Origin: Gemmatimonadota bacterium
Lineage (GTDB): Bacteria > Gemmatimonadota > Gemmatimonadetes > Longimicrobiales > Gaopeijiaceae
NCBI GenBank assembly: GCA_041390105.1
Contig: JAWKQO010000003.1
Span: forward strand, 774,372 to 838,371
Direction of reading: 5' to 3'
DNA: 64,000 nucleotides
Made by a program: the position numbers and the translations under genes. Below are positions 17,917 through 27,008 of the stretch, piece by piece; position 1 is the first letter of the stretch; each line of letters opens with the position of its first letter. The notes under the pieces were generated by a model. It made no database searches, was not told the DNA's origin, and saw only the letters and a program-made list of their open reading frames with translations.

Positions 17917-19161
17917 TCAGGGCTTGAGCAGCACCTTCACAGCACCGCTGCGGCGCCGATCCTCCGCGGCCGCCAGTGCGTCCTTGTACTGGGCCAGCGG
18001 ATAGATATCGGTGACCATGCGCTGCACGGGCGCGTCGGTCTCCAGCAGCATCCGGTGGGTCACTTCGAAGGTGTGGAGCGACTCGCCCCGCCACCGTTCG
18101 ATCCCGTAGCCCACGAAGCCGTGCGCGTGCAGCTCGTGCGCCCACAAGAGGGTCAGATCCAGCTTCTTGATCTCCGCCGCACAGCCCAGGAGCACCACCC
18201 TACCGCGCGCGGAGGCATAGCGCAGCGACTGTGTGATGGTGTCCTTGCTCCCCACGCAGTCGAAGATCAGCGGGAAGCCGCCGCCCGCGTAGACCTCGTC
18301 TCCGACGATGGGCTGGTAGGCCTGCGCGCCCGTCGCCACCAGCGCGTCGCGCGCCTCCTCTCCCGGTCGGACCACAGCGCTGGCACCCAACGCGCGCGCC
18401 AGTTCGACCTCGGCGGGCCGCTTGGCCTGTGCCAGAAGCTCGCCCTGGAACCCGGCGGCCCGGATGGCCCACAGGGTCGCGAAGGCGATGGGTCCGCTGC
18501 CGATCACCAGGATCGGTCCCGACCCCAGATCGGTTCCCAGAGCCGCGTGCACGCCGATGGAGAGGGGCTCGATGAGCGCGGCCACCCGATCGTCGAGAGC
18601 ATCGTCCACGACGAACAGTTGGGATTCGTGCGCAATCATGCGCTCGCCCCAGCCACCCGGGAGGTCCCGGTGATATCCCACCGTGAGACCTCGCGCCAGC
18701 GGCGCGCCGCCGATCCTCAGCTCGCCCTGCTCTCCCGCGTTCTCACAGGTGGAGTGCCACCCCTCCCGACAGGACCCGCACACGCGCTCTCCGGTGAATC
18801 CGCGCACGGTGCAGGAGAGCATGGGGTCGACGGCCACCCGGTCACCGGGACGCACACGGGTGACGCCCGGCCCCACCTCATCCACCCGGGCCAGAATCTC
18901 GTGCCCGAGCACGGCTGGGAAGGAGCCGAACGGCTCCATCACTGGGCTGGACGTGAACGACAGATTGCCCAGATCCGAGCCGCAGATCCCACCATAGAGC
19001 ACGGTGAGCTTGGCCCAGGCGGGCCCGGGAAGCTCCGGCTCCGGCTGCTCCCGGAGGCGCAGGCCGCTCAGGATGCCATGCGTGGCACCGCGCGACACCC
19101 GTCCGAGCGAGCGGGCCAGCAGGAAGCCCGGAATGGTCACGTTGAAGGTGACGGCGCGCAT
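17917..19161 (-). CDS. Zinc-dependent alcohol dehydrogenase family protein
   Basis: 414-residue medium-chain dehydrogenase/reductase. Catalytic zinc ligands are in GGICGSD (Cys60) and GHE (His87-Glu88); structural-zinc cysteines are in SCTVRGFTGERVCGSC and HSTC. The Rossmann motif is VIGSGPIAFATLWAI. Substrate unknown; the family includes sorbitol, threonine and glutathione-linked dehydrogenases. The ATG at 19159-19161 begins the conserved domain; a frame from 19206 adds 15 residues rich in Pro and Cys that look non-coding. It stands alone, divergent from the thiolase gene. Confidence 0.88.
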   Translation of the reverse strand: MRAVTFNVTIPGFLLARSLGRVSRGATHGILSGLRLREQPEPELPGPAWAKLTVLYGGICGSDLGNLSFTSSPVMEPFGSFPAVLGHEILARVDEVGPGVTRVRPGDRVAVDPMLSCTVRGFTGERVCGSCREGWHSTCENAGEQGELRIGGAPLARGLTVGYHRDLPGGWGERMIAHESQLFVVDDALDDRVAALIEPLSIGVHAALGTDLGSGPILVIGSGPIAFATLWAIRAAGFQGELLAQAKRPAEVELARALGASAVVRPGEEARDALVATGAQAYQPIVGDEVYAGGGFPLIFDCVGSKDTITQSLRYASARGRVVLLGCAAEIKKLDLTLLWAHELHAHGFVGYGIERWRGESLHTFEVTHRMLLETDAPVQRMVTDIYPLAQYKDALAAAEDRRRSGAVKVLLKP

Positions 19162-19307
19162 GGCGGGCTGGGGTGGCGGGACATGACAGGGACGCGGCCG
19201 ACACACCCTCCCGGTTGCCCGAGCGGGTCGGATGGCCGGAACGTTAGGGGAAGCCCGCAGGTAGGTCCAGCGCTCGCAGCGCGTCCGCCAGGCAGGGAGT
19301 GACTCAC

Positions 19308-20582
19308 ATGAAGACGGCCATCGTCGCTGGGATCCGGACCCCGTTCGCCCGCTCGGGCACTGTGTTCGCCGATCTGACGGCCATCGAGCTCGGCAAGCTG
19401 GCGGTGCGGGAGTTGGTGGCCCGCTCGGAGATCGACCCCGCCGAGGTGGGCCAACTCATCTACGGAACGGTGGTGCACGACACGCAGGCGCCCAACATCG
19501 CCCGTGAGGTGGGCCTGGCTACGCTCCCCAAGACCGTCCCGGCGGTGACGGTCTCACGCGCCTGCAGCTCCGCCAACCAGGCCATCGCGGACGGAGTGAA
19601 CCTGATCGGCCAGGGATACGCCGACATCGTGATCGCCGGCGGAGCCGAGTCGCTCTCCCATGTGCCCATCACCGTCAGCGAGCGCCTGTCCAAACGTCTG
19701 GTGGAAGCCTCCAAGGCCAAGACGCTCGGGCAGCGCGTAGCGGCCTTCCGCGGGCTGCGCCCCAAGGAGTTGGTCCCCGTGCAACCGGCCATCGCCGAAC
19801 CCACAACGGGCGAGACCATGGGGCAGTCCGCCGAGCGCATGGCCAAGGAGAACGGCATCAGCCGCGAGGAGCAGGATCGCTGGGCGCTGCGTTCCCATCA
19901 GCTCGCGCAGGCGGGCACCGAGGACGGTCGCCTCCTGGCCGAGATCGCACCGGTGTACGTGGGCAAGGCCTACGAAACCGTGGTGGACCGGGACAACGGG
20001 ATCCGCGCCGACACGAACCTGGAGGCCCTCGGCAAGCTGAAGCCGGTGTTCGACCGGAAGTTCGGATCGGTGACCGCCGGCAATGCTTCGCCGCTCACCG
20101 ATGGTGCCTCGGCGGTGCTGTTGATGTCCGAGCAGGCAGTACGCAGCCACGGCGTGGAGCCGCTCGCCTGGATCAAGAGCTACGCCTTCACGGCGCTCGA
20201 CCCCGCCCAGCAGCTCCTGCAGGGCCCCTACTACGCGGCGCCCATCGCGCTCGACCGTGCAGGCATCACCATGGCCGACGTGCAGCTCCTGGAGATGCAC
20301 GAGGCCTTTGCGGCCCAGGTGCTCTCCAACCTGCGCTGGTGGGAGTCCGACGAGATCGCCGAGCGTGAGCTGGGCCGCGCCACGGCGGTGGGGCACCCTC
20401 CCGAGGACGTCATCAACGTCATGGGTGGGTCCATCGCCATCGGCCACCCCTTCGGAGCCACCGGTGGACGTGTAACCATGACGCTCGTCAACGAGATGAA
20501 GCGGCGTGATCTGGAGCTGGGCCTCATCACCGTGTGTGCCGCCGGCGGGCTCGGCTTCGCGATGGTGGTGGAGCGCGCCTGA
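19308..20582 (+). CDS. Acetyl-CoA C-acyltransferase (thiolase, FadI-like)
   Basis: 424-residue thiolase that cleaves 3-ketoacyl-CoA or runs the reverse condensation. The nucleophilic cysteine is in SRACSSANQ (Cys86), with the C-terminal motifs HEAFAAQ, GHPFGATGGR and CAAGGLG. The extra internal segments and length above the approximately 390 residues of classical biosynthetic thiolases point to the FadI/trifunctional beta-subunit type. The ATG at 19308 has AGGGAG nine bases upstream; an in-frame GTG lies at 19299. No hydratase/dehydrogenase partner gene is adjacent. Confidence 0.92.
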   Translation: MKTAIVAGIRTPFARSGTVFADLTAIELGKLAVRELVARSEIDPAEVGQLIYGTVVHDTQAPNIAREVGLATLPKTVPAVTVSRACSSANQAIADGVNLIGQGYADIVIAGGAESLSHVPITVSERLSKRLVEASKAKTLGQRVAAFRGLRPKELVPVQPAIAEPTTGETMGQSAERMAKENGISREEQDRWALRSHQLAQAGTEDGRLLAEIAPVYVGKAYETVVDRDNGIRADTNLEALGKLKPVFDRKFGSVTAGNASPLTDGASAVLLMSEQAVRSHGVEPLAWIKSYAFTALDPAQQLLQGPYYAAPIALDRAGITMADVQLLEMHEAFAAQVLSNLRWWESDEIAERELGRATAVGHPPEDVINVMGGSIAIGHPFGATGGRVTMTLVNEMKRRDLELGLITVCAAGGLGFAMVVERA

Positions 20583-20600
20583 CCTACGGTTCGGAGCGCC

Positions 20601-20666
20601 GCGGATCTACCTCCAGTGCAAAGCGGGTCTACTTCCAGTCCATAGCGGATCTACTTCCAGTCCATA
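20601..20666. repeat. Three tandem 22-bp repeats at a gene's 3' end
   Basis: Units at 20601-20622, 20623-20644 and 20645-20666. The second and third differ at one base; the first has several changes. Read on the minus strand, each unit contains codons for the last residues of the neighbouring lipoprotein (Met/Leu-x-Trp-Lys type) and a TAG stop. The third unit is the true end of that gene. Confidence 0.9.
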
Positions 20667-22267
20667 TACGACACGCGCGTCATCCCGGGAATCAGTCTGC
20701 CCAGCTCGGTTCCGTCCGGAAGCATGATCTGGACGTCCGTATAGCCGACACCCCTCAGGTGGGCGATGTAGGTTCCCGACGGATCGAACACCGGCAACCA
20801 GTTGATCCAGCCGTTCGCCAGTAGCGTGCGCTCGCCCGAGCCGTCCACACGCGCTTCGATGAGGTTCCAGGGGGTGAATCCCGACTCGGGATCGGTCGCA
20901 TAGTTGGTGCCGCGCATGAACCGTTCGAAGATGGCCACCGTCCCGTTGCTGGTGGCATCGTGGTCGGAGGTCCCCGCCGCTCCACTGATCTGGAGCACGC
21001 CTCCGCCGTCCGCATCCATCACCGCCATGCGCACCTCGGGCTGAGCGCTGAACCGGTCCGTCTTGAACACGATCCGACCGTCCGGCAGGAAATCGGGGTC
21101 GTTGTCGGCTACGCCGTCCGGCGTCAGCACGTCCAGCTCCATACCGCCCGGCGTCATGAGCACCAGGCGGGAGTCGCCGCCCGGCCGGTAGCTCGCATAG
21201 ACGATCCGCTCGTCATCGGGCGACCACGCGGGGTGGCCGTCCAGGATGTGGTTGTCGGTGAGTCGGGTTAGCCCCGATCCGTCCACGCGGATGGAATAGA
21301 TCTCGTAGTCGTTGTACGCCGTCTCCGACGGCGCTCCGTGAAAGGCGACCCGGGTGCGGTCGTGCGAGAGCGAGACACCATCGATGAACAGTCCGGTTCC
21401 CGAGGTGATCTGACGGACCTGCCGACTGGCCGGATCGAAGCTGTAGATATCCCGGGGGCCTCCGTGATCCGAGACGAATACGATCAGGCCACCGAGGCCG
21501 GTCGGAAGCTCGGGATGACCGGAGCCCACCGCGTCCGCCCAAGGAAGCGCGGGCCAGCCACCGCTGTTGGTCCCCACGCCGACACTGCCGAAGGCGAAGC
21601 CGACCGCACCCGCGCCCTCCTGGAGGCGCACCGCATCGTAGATCAGGAAGTTCACGCGGGTGGCGGCGGTCTTGAGGCCATCTTCGCCGGAGGCATCGTC
21701 CCCGATGGGAATCAGGAACTCCGCGGCCCAGCCCCCCGCCACGCGGGCCATCCGGCCGAGGCCGTCCCCCACGACGTCGGTGGGGTTGGCCGCCGCCGTC
21801 GTGTGCATGTCCACGTATTGGGAGCCGCTGAGCGCCGCCAGGAGTGCCTTTCCGTCCTCCCCGACCTCCTGTCTGCCGTTGCCGTCATCGTCGAAGTGCA
21901 CCACGATCCCGTCATTCTGGATGGGACCTGTGGCATCGAACTCCGCGTCGCTGGTCGCGTCCGACCAGCGGAAGGCCAGATAGAGGTGCCGGTCGTCGTT
22001 GACGGCCACCCAGTCGACGGTGACCGAACCGCTGGCGGCGCCCTGGCCGAAGTCGCCGCGCATCTCCACCTGCGTCGAGCGCACGCCGCCCACGGCCGCC
22101 AGATCGACGACGCCGTCGATGGGAAAGCGGCCCGCAACCGGTGTGACCACCGTGGGCCCCGGATCCTGGGGTTCGGAATCGTCGGGACCCGTGGGGTCGG
22201 CTTTGCTCTTGTCGCAGCCGGCCACCACCCCGAAGAGCATGACCGCCAGCGTGAACTCTCGAACCAT
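20651..22267 (-). CDS. Lipoprotein with CBM9/DOMON-like and TolB/PD40-type propeller repeats
   Basis: 538-residue predicted lipoprotein (lipobox GVVAGCDK). An N-terminal beta-sandwich of the CBM9/DOMON-like type (about 45-230; VNDDRHLYLAFRWSD, ending with FLIYDAV) is followed by TolB/PD40-like beta-propeller repeats (about 255-538). Repeat signatures include SDHGGPRDIYSFD, HPAWSPDDERIVYAS and DPDFLPDGRIVFKT. Such proteins are usually surface or periplasmic binding modules. The gene ends in YMDWK within the third tandem 22-bp repeat. Ligand unknown. Confidence 0.82.
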   Translation of the reverse strand: MVREFTLAVMLFGVVAGCDKSKADPTGPDDSEPQDPGPTVVTPVAGRFPIDGVVDLAAVGGVRSTQVEMRGDFGQGAASGSVTVDWVAVNDDRHLYLAFRWSDATSDAEFDATGPIQNDGIVVHFDDDGNGRQEVGEDGKALLAALSGSQYVDMHTTAAANPTDVVGDGLGRMARVAGGWAAEFLIPIGDDASGEDGLKTAATRVNFLIYDAVRLQEGAGAVGFAFGSVGVGTNSGGWPALPWADAVGSGHPELPTGLGGLIVFVSDHGGPRDIYSFDPASRQVRQITSGTGLFIDGVSLSHDRTRVAFHGAPSETAYNDYEIYSIRVDGSGLTRLTDNHILDGHPAWSPDDERIVYASYRPGGDSRLVLMTPGGMELDVLTPDGVADNDPDFLPDGRIVFKTDRFSAQPEVRMAVMDADGGGVLQISGAAGTSDHDATSNGTVAIFERFMRGTNYATDPESGFTPWNLIEARVDGSGERTLLANGWINWLPVFDPSGTYIAHLRGVGYTDVQIMLPDGTELGRLIPGMTRVSYMDWK

Positions 22268-22564
22268 GGGATGTTCCCCGTTAGATCGGTCTGGGCTGTC
22301 CTCCTACGAGCACGGCGTATGCCGCCCTTCCTATCTGTGACGCGAGCGTCCGGCTCATAGGACAGGCCCCGCGCCCGGGAGCCCCTGTAGGCCCATGGTC
22401 ACTTGTCCGAACCGCCCCCAGCCTACACGCACTCCAGCCGCCCGCATGACCCGAACCGACCTGGTTCCTCGCTCTTCGGGGTGAGATCCTTCCCGCGCCC
22501 CCGTCGGGAGTCCCAGCGCACACGCTGCGCGGGCTCCCGCGGGCCCAAGCCCCCACGAGGACCC

Positions 22565-23359
22565 ATGTCCCCGACCGACAGCCGTTCTCCGGCACAGATC
22601 TACGAGGAGGACTTCGTCCCGGCCGTCTTCGGACCCTGGGGCTCCACCATGAGCGACCTCGCCGGGCTCACCCCCGGTGAGCGCGTCCTGGACGTCGCCT
22701 GCGGCACGGGCGCCCTCACGCGAGTGGCGGCCGCGCGCGTAGGCCCCGCCGGCTCGATCACCGGACTGGACGCCAACCCGGAGATGTTGGAAGTGGCCCA
22801 GCGCGTCGCGCCGGGCCTCGAGTGGCGAAGAGGCCGCGCGGAGGCACTCCCCTTCGACGACGACAATTTCGACGCGGTGGTCAGCCAGTTCGGATTCATG
22901 TTCTTCGACGACCAGGTCGGAGCCCTCCGCGAGATGATGCGCGTCTTGAGACCCGGCGGTCGTCTCGCCGTCTCCGTGTGCGACGCCCTCGACCACTCGC
23001 CCGGCTATGCGGTGCTCACCGTGCTGCTCCAACGCTTGTTCGGCGATGAGGTGGCGCGCGCTTTCGCGGCCCCATTCACCAGCGGGGATCCGCGGCGTCT
23101 GCAGGAGCTTTGCAGGCAGGCCGGCATTGCTTCCGCTCGCGTCCAGCGCGTGGAAGGCGCGGTCCGTTTCGCATCGGTGGCGGATCTCGTGTCAACGGAG
23201 CGAGCCTGCGCCTGGACGCTGGGCGGTCTGTTGGACGATGATCAGTTCCAGTTGCTCCTGGAGCACGCCGAAGAGTCGCTGCGCCCCTTTGTCGAGGCGG
23301 ATGGCCGGCTGAACCTCAGCATGCCCTGCCTGGTGATCACGGCAGAACGGCCGCGCTGA
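22565..23359 (+). CDS. Class I SAM-dependent methyltransferase (UbiE/Methyltransf_11-like)
   Basis: 264-residue methyltransferase with motif I VLDVACGTGALT (about 39-50), the acidic end of strand 2 in GLDANPEML, motif II FDAVVSQFGFMFFDD and motif III MRVLRPGGRLAVSV. Substrate is unknown; small-molecule methylation is typical. The ATG at 22565 has GAGGA nine bases upstream. A longer open frame from 22403 is not protein-like. It is transcribed alone, convergent with the peroxiredoxin gene. Confidence 0.88.
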   Translation: MSPTDSRSPAQIYEEDFVPAVFGPWGSTMSDLAGLTPGERVLDVACGTGALTRVAAARVGPAGSITGLDANPEMLEVAQRVAPGLEWRRGRAEALPFDDDNFDAVVSQFGFMFFDDQVGALREMMRVLRPGGRLAVSVCDALDHSPGYAVLTVLLQRLFGDEVARAFAAPFTSGDPRRLQELCRQAGIASARVQRVEGAVRFASVADLVSTERACAWTLGGLLDDDQFQLLLEHAEESLRPFVEADGRLNLSMPCLVITAERPR

Positions 23360-23382
23360 GGCGCGGAGCAGGGAACGGATCG

Positions 23383-23399
23383 CTCCGCCGCCGGCGGAG
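23383..23399. terminator. Hairpin between convergent genes
   Basis: CTCCGCC (23383-23389) pairs with GGCGGAG (23393-23399) around a 3-base loop, between the stops of the methyltransferase and the peroxiredoxin. It could act in both directions; no T-run is seen. Confidence 0.4.
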
Positions 23400-23415
23400 A
23401 CGGGGACCAGCGTGC

Positions 23416-23886
23416 TCAAGGTAGCTTGGTCAGCGCCTCGGCGATCTCATCGAAGGGCGGCAGAACGGACGAGTCGTCGTCCATCCAGGCGTAACGGACC
23501 ACACCTGTCTTGTCGATGATGAAAGCGGCGCGTTTGGACACGCCTTTCATGCCGAAGAAGTCGTCATACAGCACGTCGTAGGCGCGACTGACGTCCTTGT
23601 TGAAATCCGAGAGGATGGGAAAGTCCGCACCCACCTCCTCTGCGAACTTGGCGTTCACCCAGGGCGAATCCACACTGATCCCGATGATCTCGGCGCCGAG
23701 CCCCGTCCAGGTGGAGTAGTCTTCTGCGAAGCGACAGAGCTCCTCCGTGCAGGTACCGGAGAATGCCAAGGGGAAGAAAAGAAGAACGACGTTGCGTTCC
23801 CCCCGGAAGTCAGCGAGCCGTACCGGGGCCTCGCGCACGCGTCGCGTCAGCGTGAAGTCCGGCGCCTCGCTACCCACCTCGATCAT
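23416..23886 (-). CDS. Peroxiredoxin (AhpC/TSA, AhpE-like)
   Basis: 156-residue thiol peroxidase reducing hydroperoxides. The peroxidatic site is FFPLAFSGTCTEELC (Cys46), with a second cysteine at 51 that is too close for the usual resolving position. Length and pattern fit the AhpE/one-cysteine-like group. The ATG at 23884-23886 is preceded by GAGGAG at good spacing; the frame continues upstream but looks non-coding. It follows the thioesterase gene by 84 bp on the same strand. Confidence 0.9.
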   Translation of the reverse strand: MIEVGSEAPDFTLTRRVREAPVRLADFRGERNVVLLFFPLAFSGTCTEELCRFAEDYSTWTGLGAEIIGISVDSPWVNAKFAEEVGADFPILSDFNKDVSRAYDVLYDDFFGMKGVSKRAAFIIDKTGVVRYAWMDDDSSVLPPFDEIAEALTKLP

Positions 23887-23970
23887 CGTTGCTCCTCGGC
23901 CCCGCTCAGGGCCTACTGCGCACGCGTCCGACCCGCCCGCTCCGTCAGCGGAGTCGGTCGCGAGCTCCAC

Positions 23971-24489
23971 TCAATAGTCTTCGCCGAGCTCGATGGCGAG
24001 CGTCTGGCGCACTTCACGCCGGCGCTGGGCCTCGTGCCAGCGCTTGCGCTCCGCCTCCGTCTGTGGCTCCAGCGCTGGCACGGGCTGGGGCCGGCCGTGC
24101 TCGTCGATCGCCACGAAGGTCAGGAAGCAGGTGTTCGTATGGCGGCGAGTACCGGTCAGCAGGTTCTCGGCCTCCACCCGCACGCCCACTTCCATCGACG
24201 TACGCCCCACGTAGTTCACGCGCGCCTTGCAGGTCACCAGTTCGCCGGCGTAGATCGGCTCCCTGAAGTCTACCCGGTCGATCGAGACGGTCACGCAGTT
24301 CTGGCCCGCATGCCGCATGGCCGCCACGGCGGCAGCACGGTCCACCATGGAGAGCACCGCACCGCCGAACACGTTGCCCAGGTTGTTCACCTGATGGGGC
24401 ATCATCAGCTCGGAGACCTGCGACTCGGAGGCCGCCGGAGACTTGGGTGTGCCCTTCGAGGTGACACCCTGCTTCTGATCCGGGCTCAT
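23971..24489 (-). CDS. Acyl-CoA thioesterase (hotdog fold, YciA/BACH-like)
   Basis: 172-residue hotdog-fold thioesterase that hydrolyses acyl-CoA. Signature parts: MPHQVNNLGNVFGGAVLSMVD (helix with active-site Asn/Asp region), SIDRVDFREPIYAGELV, and the C-terminal TNTCFLTFVAID. The N-terminus has a flexible Ser/Lys-rich stretch. The start ATG overlaps the stop of the SLC13 transporter gene (ATGA), so the two are co-translated, although a functional link is not obvious. Confidence 0.9.
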   Translation of the reverse strand: MSPDQKQGVTSKGTPKSPAASESQVSELMMPHQVNNLGNVFGGAVLSMVDRAAAVAAMRHAGQNCVTVSIDRVDFREPIYAGELVTCKARVNYVGRTSMEVGVRVEAENLLTGTRRHTNTCFLTFVAIDEHGRPQPVPALEPQTEAERKRWHEAQRRREVRQTLAIELGEDY

Positions 24490-26039
24490 GGTACCGTCCT
24501 CACCGCATTCTGGGCCCAGTCCGGAACCACGCTGGGGTCCATGCCGAACACCGTGGGACCGATCAGATAGAAGAGGGTGGCCACCACCACCACTCCGATC
24601 AGGTTCAGCACGATGCCGGCGCGGGCCATCTCAGCGATGCGGACGCGTTCGCTGCCGAACACGATGGCATTCGGTGGAGTGGCCACCGGCATCATGAAGG
24701 CGCACGAGGCCGAAATGGTGGCCGGTACCATCAGCAGCAGAGGATGCAGGCCCGCCGCGACCGAGACCGAAGCCAGGATGGGCAGGATCATCTCCGTGGT
24801 CGCCAGGTTCGAGGTGAGCTCTGTCAGGAACGTGATCACCAGACAGATCGACGCGACGATCAGCAGCGGGGGAGCGGCGGAGAGGCCCGCGAACTGCTCT
24901 CCGATGACGTCGGAGAGACCGGTGGCCCGGAATCCGTAGGCGAGCGCGAAGCCGCCGCCGAAGAGCAACACGATGTCCCAGGGAAGTCGACGGATCACGT
25001 TCGCGTCCAGGATCATCCCCTTGCCTTCCCCACGATCGCGGGCGGGGATCAGGAACAACAACGACGAGAGCGCGATCGCCACGGTGCCGTCGTCGAAGAG
25101 AGACGGATCCGGGAAGAGCTCCGACCACCCGGGAATCGCGAACGCACCCAGGCTGATGCGCACCCGGAACACCCACAGCAGCGCCGTGGTGGCGAAGATC
25201 GCCATGACCACCTTCTCCTCGAAGGAGGCGGGGCCCAGCTTGGCGCGCTCGTCCTCGATCACCGAGGGGTCGGCGTGCACGTGGCTCGGGGAGCGGTAGA
25301 GCACGCGGGTCAGCAGGAACCACGTGATCACGAGCATGGTGGCGCCCACCGGAAGGCCCAGCAGGAACCACTGGCCGAACCCGATCGGAGGGGCATCCGG
25401 ATAGGTGACCGCGAAGATCCGCGAGAACGACAGGTTGGGCGGTGTGCCCACCAGTGTGGAGATCCCACCCATCGAGCACGCGTACGCGATCCCCAACATC
25501 ACCGCCACGGTGAACGGGTGGGTATCCTCCGTTCCGAACGTCTCTTCCATGGTGACCACGATGGCCAACCCGATGGGCACCATCATGATGGCCGTGGCGG
25601 TGTTGGAGATCCACATGGACAGGAATGCCGCCGCCAGCATGAAGCCGAGTACCAGGCGGGCGGGCGTGCCACCCACGCGCTGGATGATGGCGAGCGCGAT
25701 GCGGCGATGCAGATTCCAGCGCTGCATGGCCAGGGCGATCAGGAAGCCGCCCAGGTACAGGACGATGGTGCCGTTGAAATACTGCGTGGCCGTGGGGCCT
25801 CCTCCTGCCAGGCCCAGCAGCGGAAACAACGCCAGCGGTAGCAGAGCCGTAGCGAACAGCGGTATGGCGTCGGTGATCCACCAGGTGGCCATCAGCAGGG
25901 CCACGGCGGCCATGCGACCGGCGGTCGGATGCTCGGCGGGCGCCTGGAACAGGAAGGCCGCCCCGAACAGCACTGGACCCAGGATCAGCCCGATCCTGCG
26001 GAGTCGGTCCCCTCCCCGCGCGATATGCTCCAACTCCAC
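24486..26039 (-). CDS. SLC13/DASS-family sodium-coupled anion symporter
   Basis: 517-residue inner-membrane transporter with about 12 TM segments and the duplicated family motifs: first half WISNTATAIMMVPIGLA and TLVGTPPNLSF; second half ELTSNLATTEMILPILAS and MPVATPPNAIVFGS. These are the Ser-Asn-Thr/Pro-Pro-Asn sites for sodium and dicarboxylate binding in VcINDY relatives. Likely substrates are dicarboxylates or related anions. The start is GTG at 26039; no closer ATG fits. It is coupled to the thioesterase gene downstream. Confidence 0.9.
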   Translation of the reverse strand: MELEHIARGGDRLRRIGLILGPVLFGAAFLFQAPAEHPTAGRMAAVALLMATWWITDAIPLFATALLPLALFPLLGLAGGGPTATQYFNGTIVLYLGGFLIALAMQRWNLHRRIALAIIQRVGGTPARLVLGFMLAAAFLSMWISNTATAIMMVPIGLAIVVTMEETFGTEDTHPFTVAVMLGIAYACSMGGISTLVGTPPNLSFSRIFAVTYPDAPPIGFGQWFLLGLPVGATMLVITWFLLTRVLYRSPSHVHADPSVIEDERAKLGPASFEEKVVMAIFATTALLWVFRVRISLGAFAIPGWSELFPDPSLFDDGTVAIALSSLLFLIPARDRGEGKGMILDANVIRRLPWDIVLLFGGGFALAYGFRATGLSDVIGEQFAGLSAAPPLLIVASICLVITFLTELTSNLATTEMILPILASVSVAAGLHPLLLMVPATISASCAFMMPVATPPNAIVFGSERVRIAEMARAGIVLNLIGVVVVATLFYLIGPTVFGMDPSVVPDWAQNAVRTVP

Positions 26040-26144
26040 CCTCCCCGGCTGGATGATCCTGTGGCTCTGCGCCCCTGGTCGGGGTGGCTCGAACCTCGGG
26101 AGGGAGTGGCGCTGGGGAAAGGGGGAGGGGTGGCCGGCCGCCGA

Positions 26145-27008
26145 TCAGGCGGTCGAGCCTTCCAGCCCGCGGATGAGGCTCAGAAGCGCTCGGTGCGTCA
26201 CTTCGCGCTCCAGCAACCCCATGTGGTCGGCGTCCTCGACCCGCGTGATCGGCACCTCCCGACGCTCGGCCAACCGATCCGCATGGATGGGCGGCACCCT
26301 GCGGTCGGCCCCGCCCTGCACGATGAGCGTCGGGACCGAGACCTCGGCGATGCGTTCCTCCGGCCGCAGGCGGCTCCAGGGCTCTCCGGTCTGGAGTCTC
26401 CAGAACGGCAGCAACAGCGGCACCGCGAAGTGACCGGGCACTCCGTTGTCGCGCATCCAGCCCTGTGTGACCTCCAGCAGGTCCGCTGGGGCAGCGAGCA
26501 GAGCCAGGGCGCCCACCGGATGGCCGTCGGCCGTGGCGAGAATCGCAGCAGCGCCCCCCATCGAATGGCCCACCAACACGGTGCGGCCCCCGGGACGGCG
26601 CTCTGCGAGGAAGCGAAGCGCCGCCTGGACGTCGTCGCGGTAGTGCCGAAGGGTCACCACGGAGGCTGCGTCGCTCCGTCCGTGACCGCGCACGTCGAAG
26701 GCGAGCACGGACACGCCGGCCGCCACCAGTGCCTCGGCGACCGGCATCATCCGGCCGGCGTTCGCCGCCCAGCCGTGCACCAACACGGCCGCTGGCGCCT
26801 CAGCGCGCGGGGAGCCCTCGATCCACCAGCCCCGCAGCGTGAGACCGCCGGAGGAGAACTCGACCTCCTCATGAACCAGCCCGGCGTCACTCGGCGTGCG
26901 CTGCACGGGGCGAACCGGTGGACGCAGCGTAGCCAGAGCCATGCGATTGAGGGCCCAGGCGCTGCTGCCCAGCGCGCCTACCACTACGCCTGCCAGGGGA
27001 ACGATCAT
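26145..27008 (-). CDS. Alpha/beta hydrolase, membrane-anchored
   Basis: 287-residue hydrolase. An N-terminal hydrophobic segment (IVPLAGVVVGALGSSAWAL) suggests membrane attachment. The fold motifs are VLVHGWAANAG (oxyanion hole), GHSMGG (nucleophile Ser149), an acidic residue after VQGGADRRVPP and the histidine in EDADHMG. Substrate unknown. The ATG at 27006-27008 overlaps the stop of the ArsC-like gene (ATGA), which sets the start. It is the last gene of a three-gene coupled operon. Confidence 0.87.
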   Translation of the reverse strand: MIVPLAGVVVGALGSSAWALNRMALATLRPPVRPVQRTPSDAGLVHEEVEFSSGGLTLRGWWIEGSPRAEAPAAVLVHGWAANAGRMMPVAEALVAAGVSVLAFDVRGHGRSDAASVVTLRHYRDDVQAALRFLAERRPGGRTVLVGHSMGGAAAILATADGHPVGALALLAAPADLLEVTQGWMRDNGVPGHFAVPLLLPFWRLQTGEPWSRLRPEERIAEVSVPTLIVQGGADRRVPPIHADRLAERREVPITRVEDADHMGLLEREVTHRALLSLIRGLEGSTA

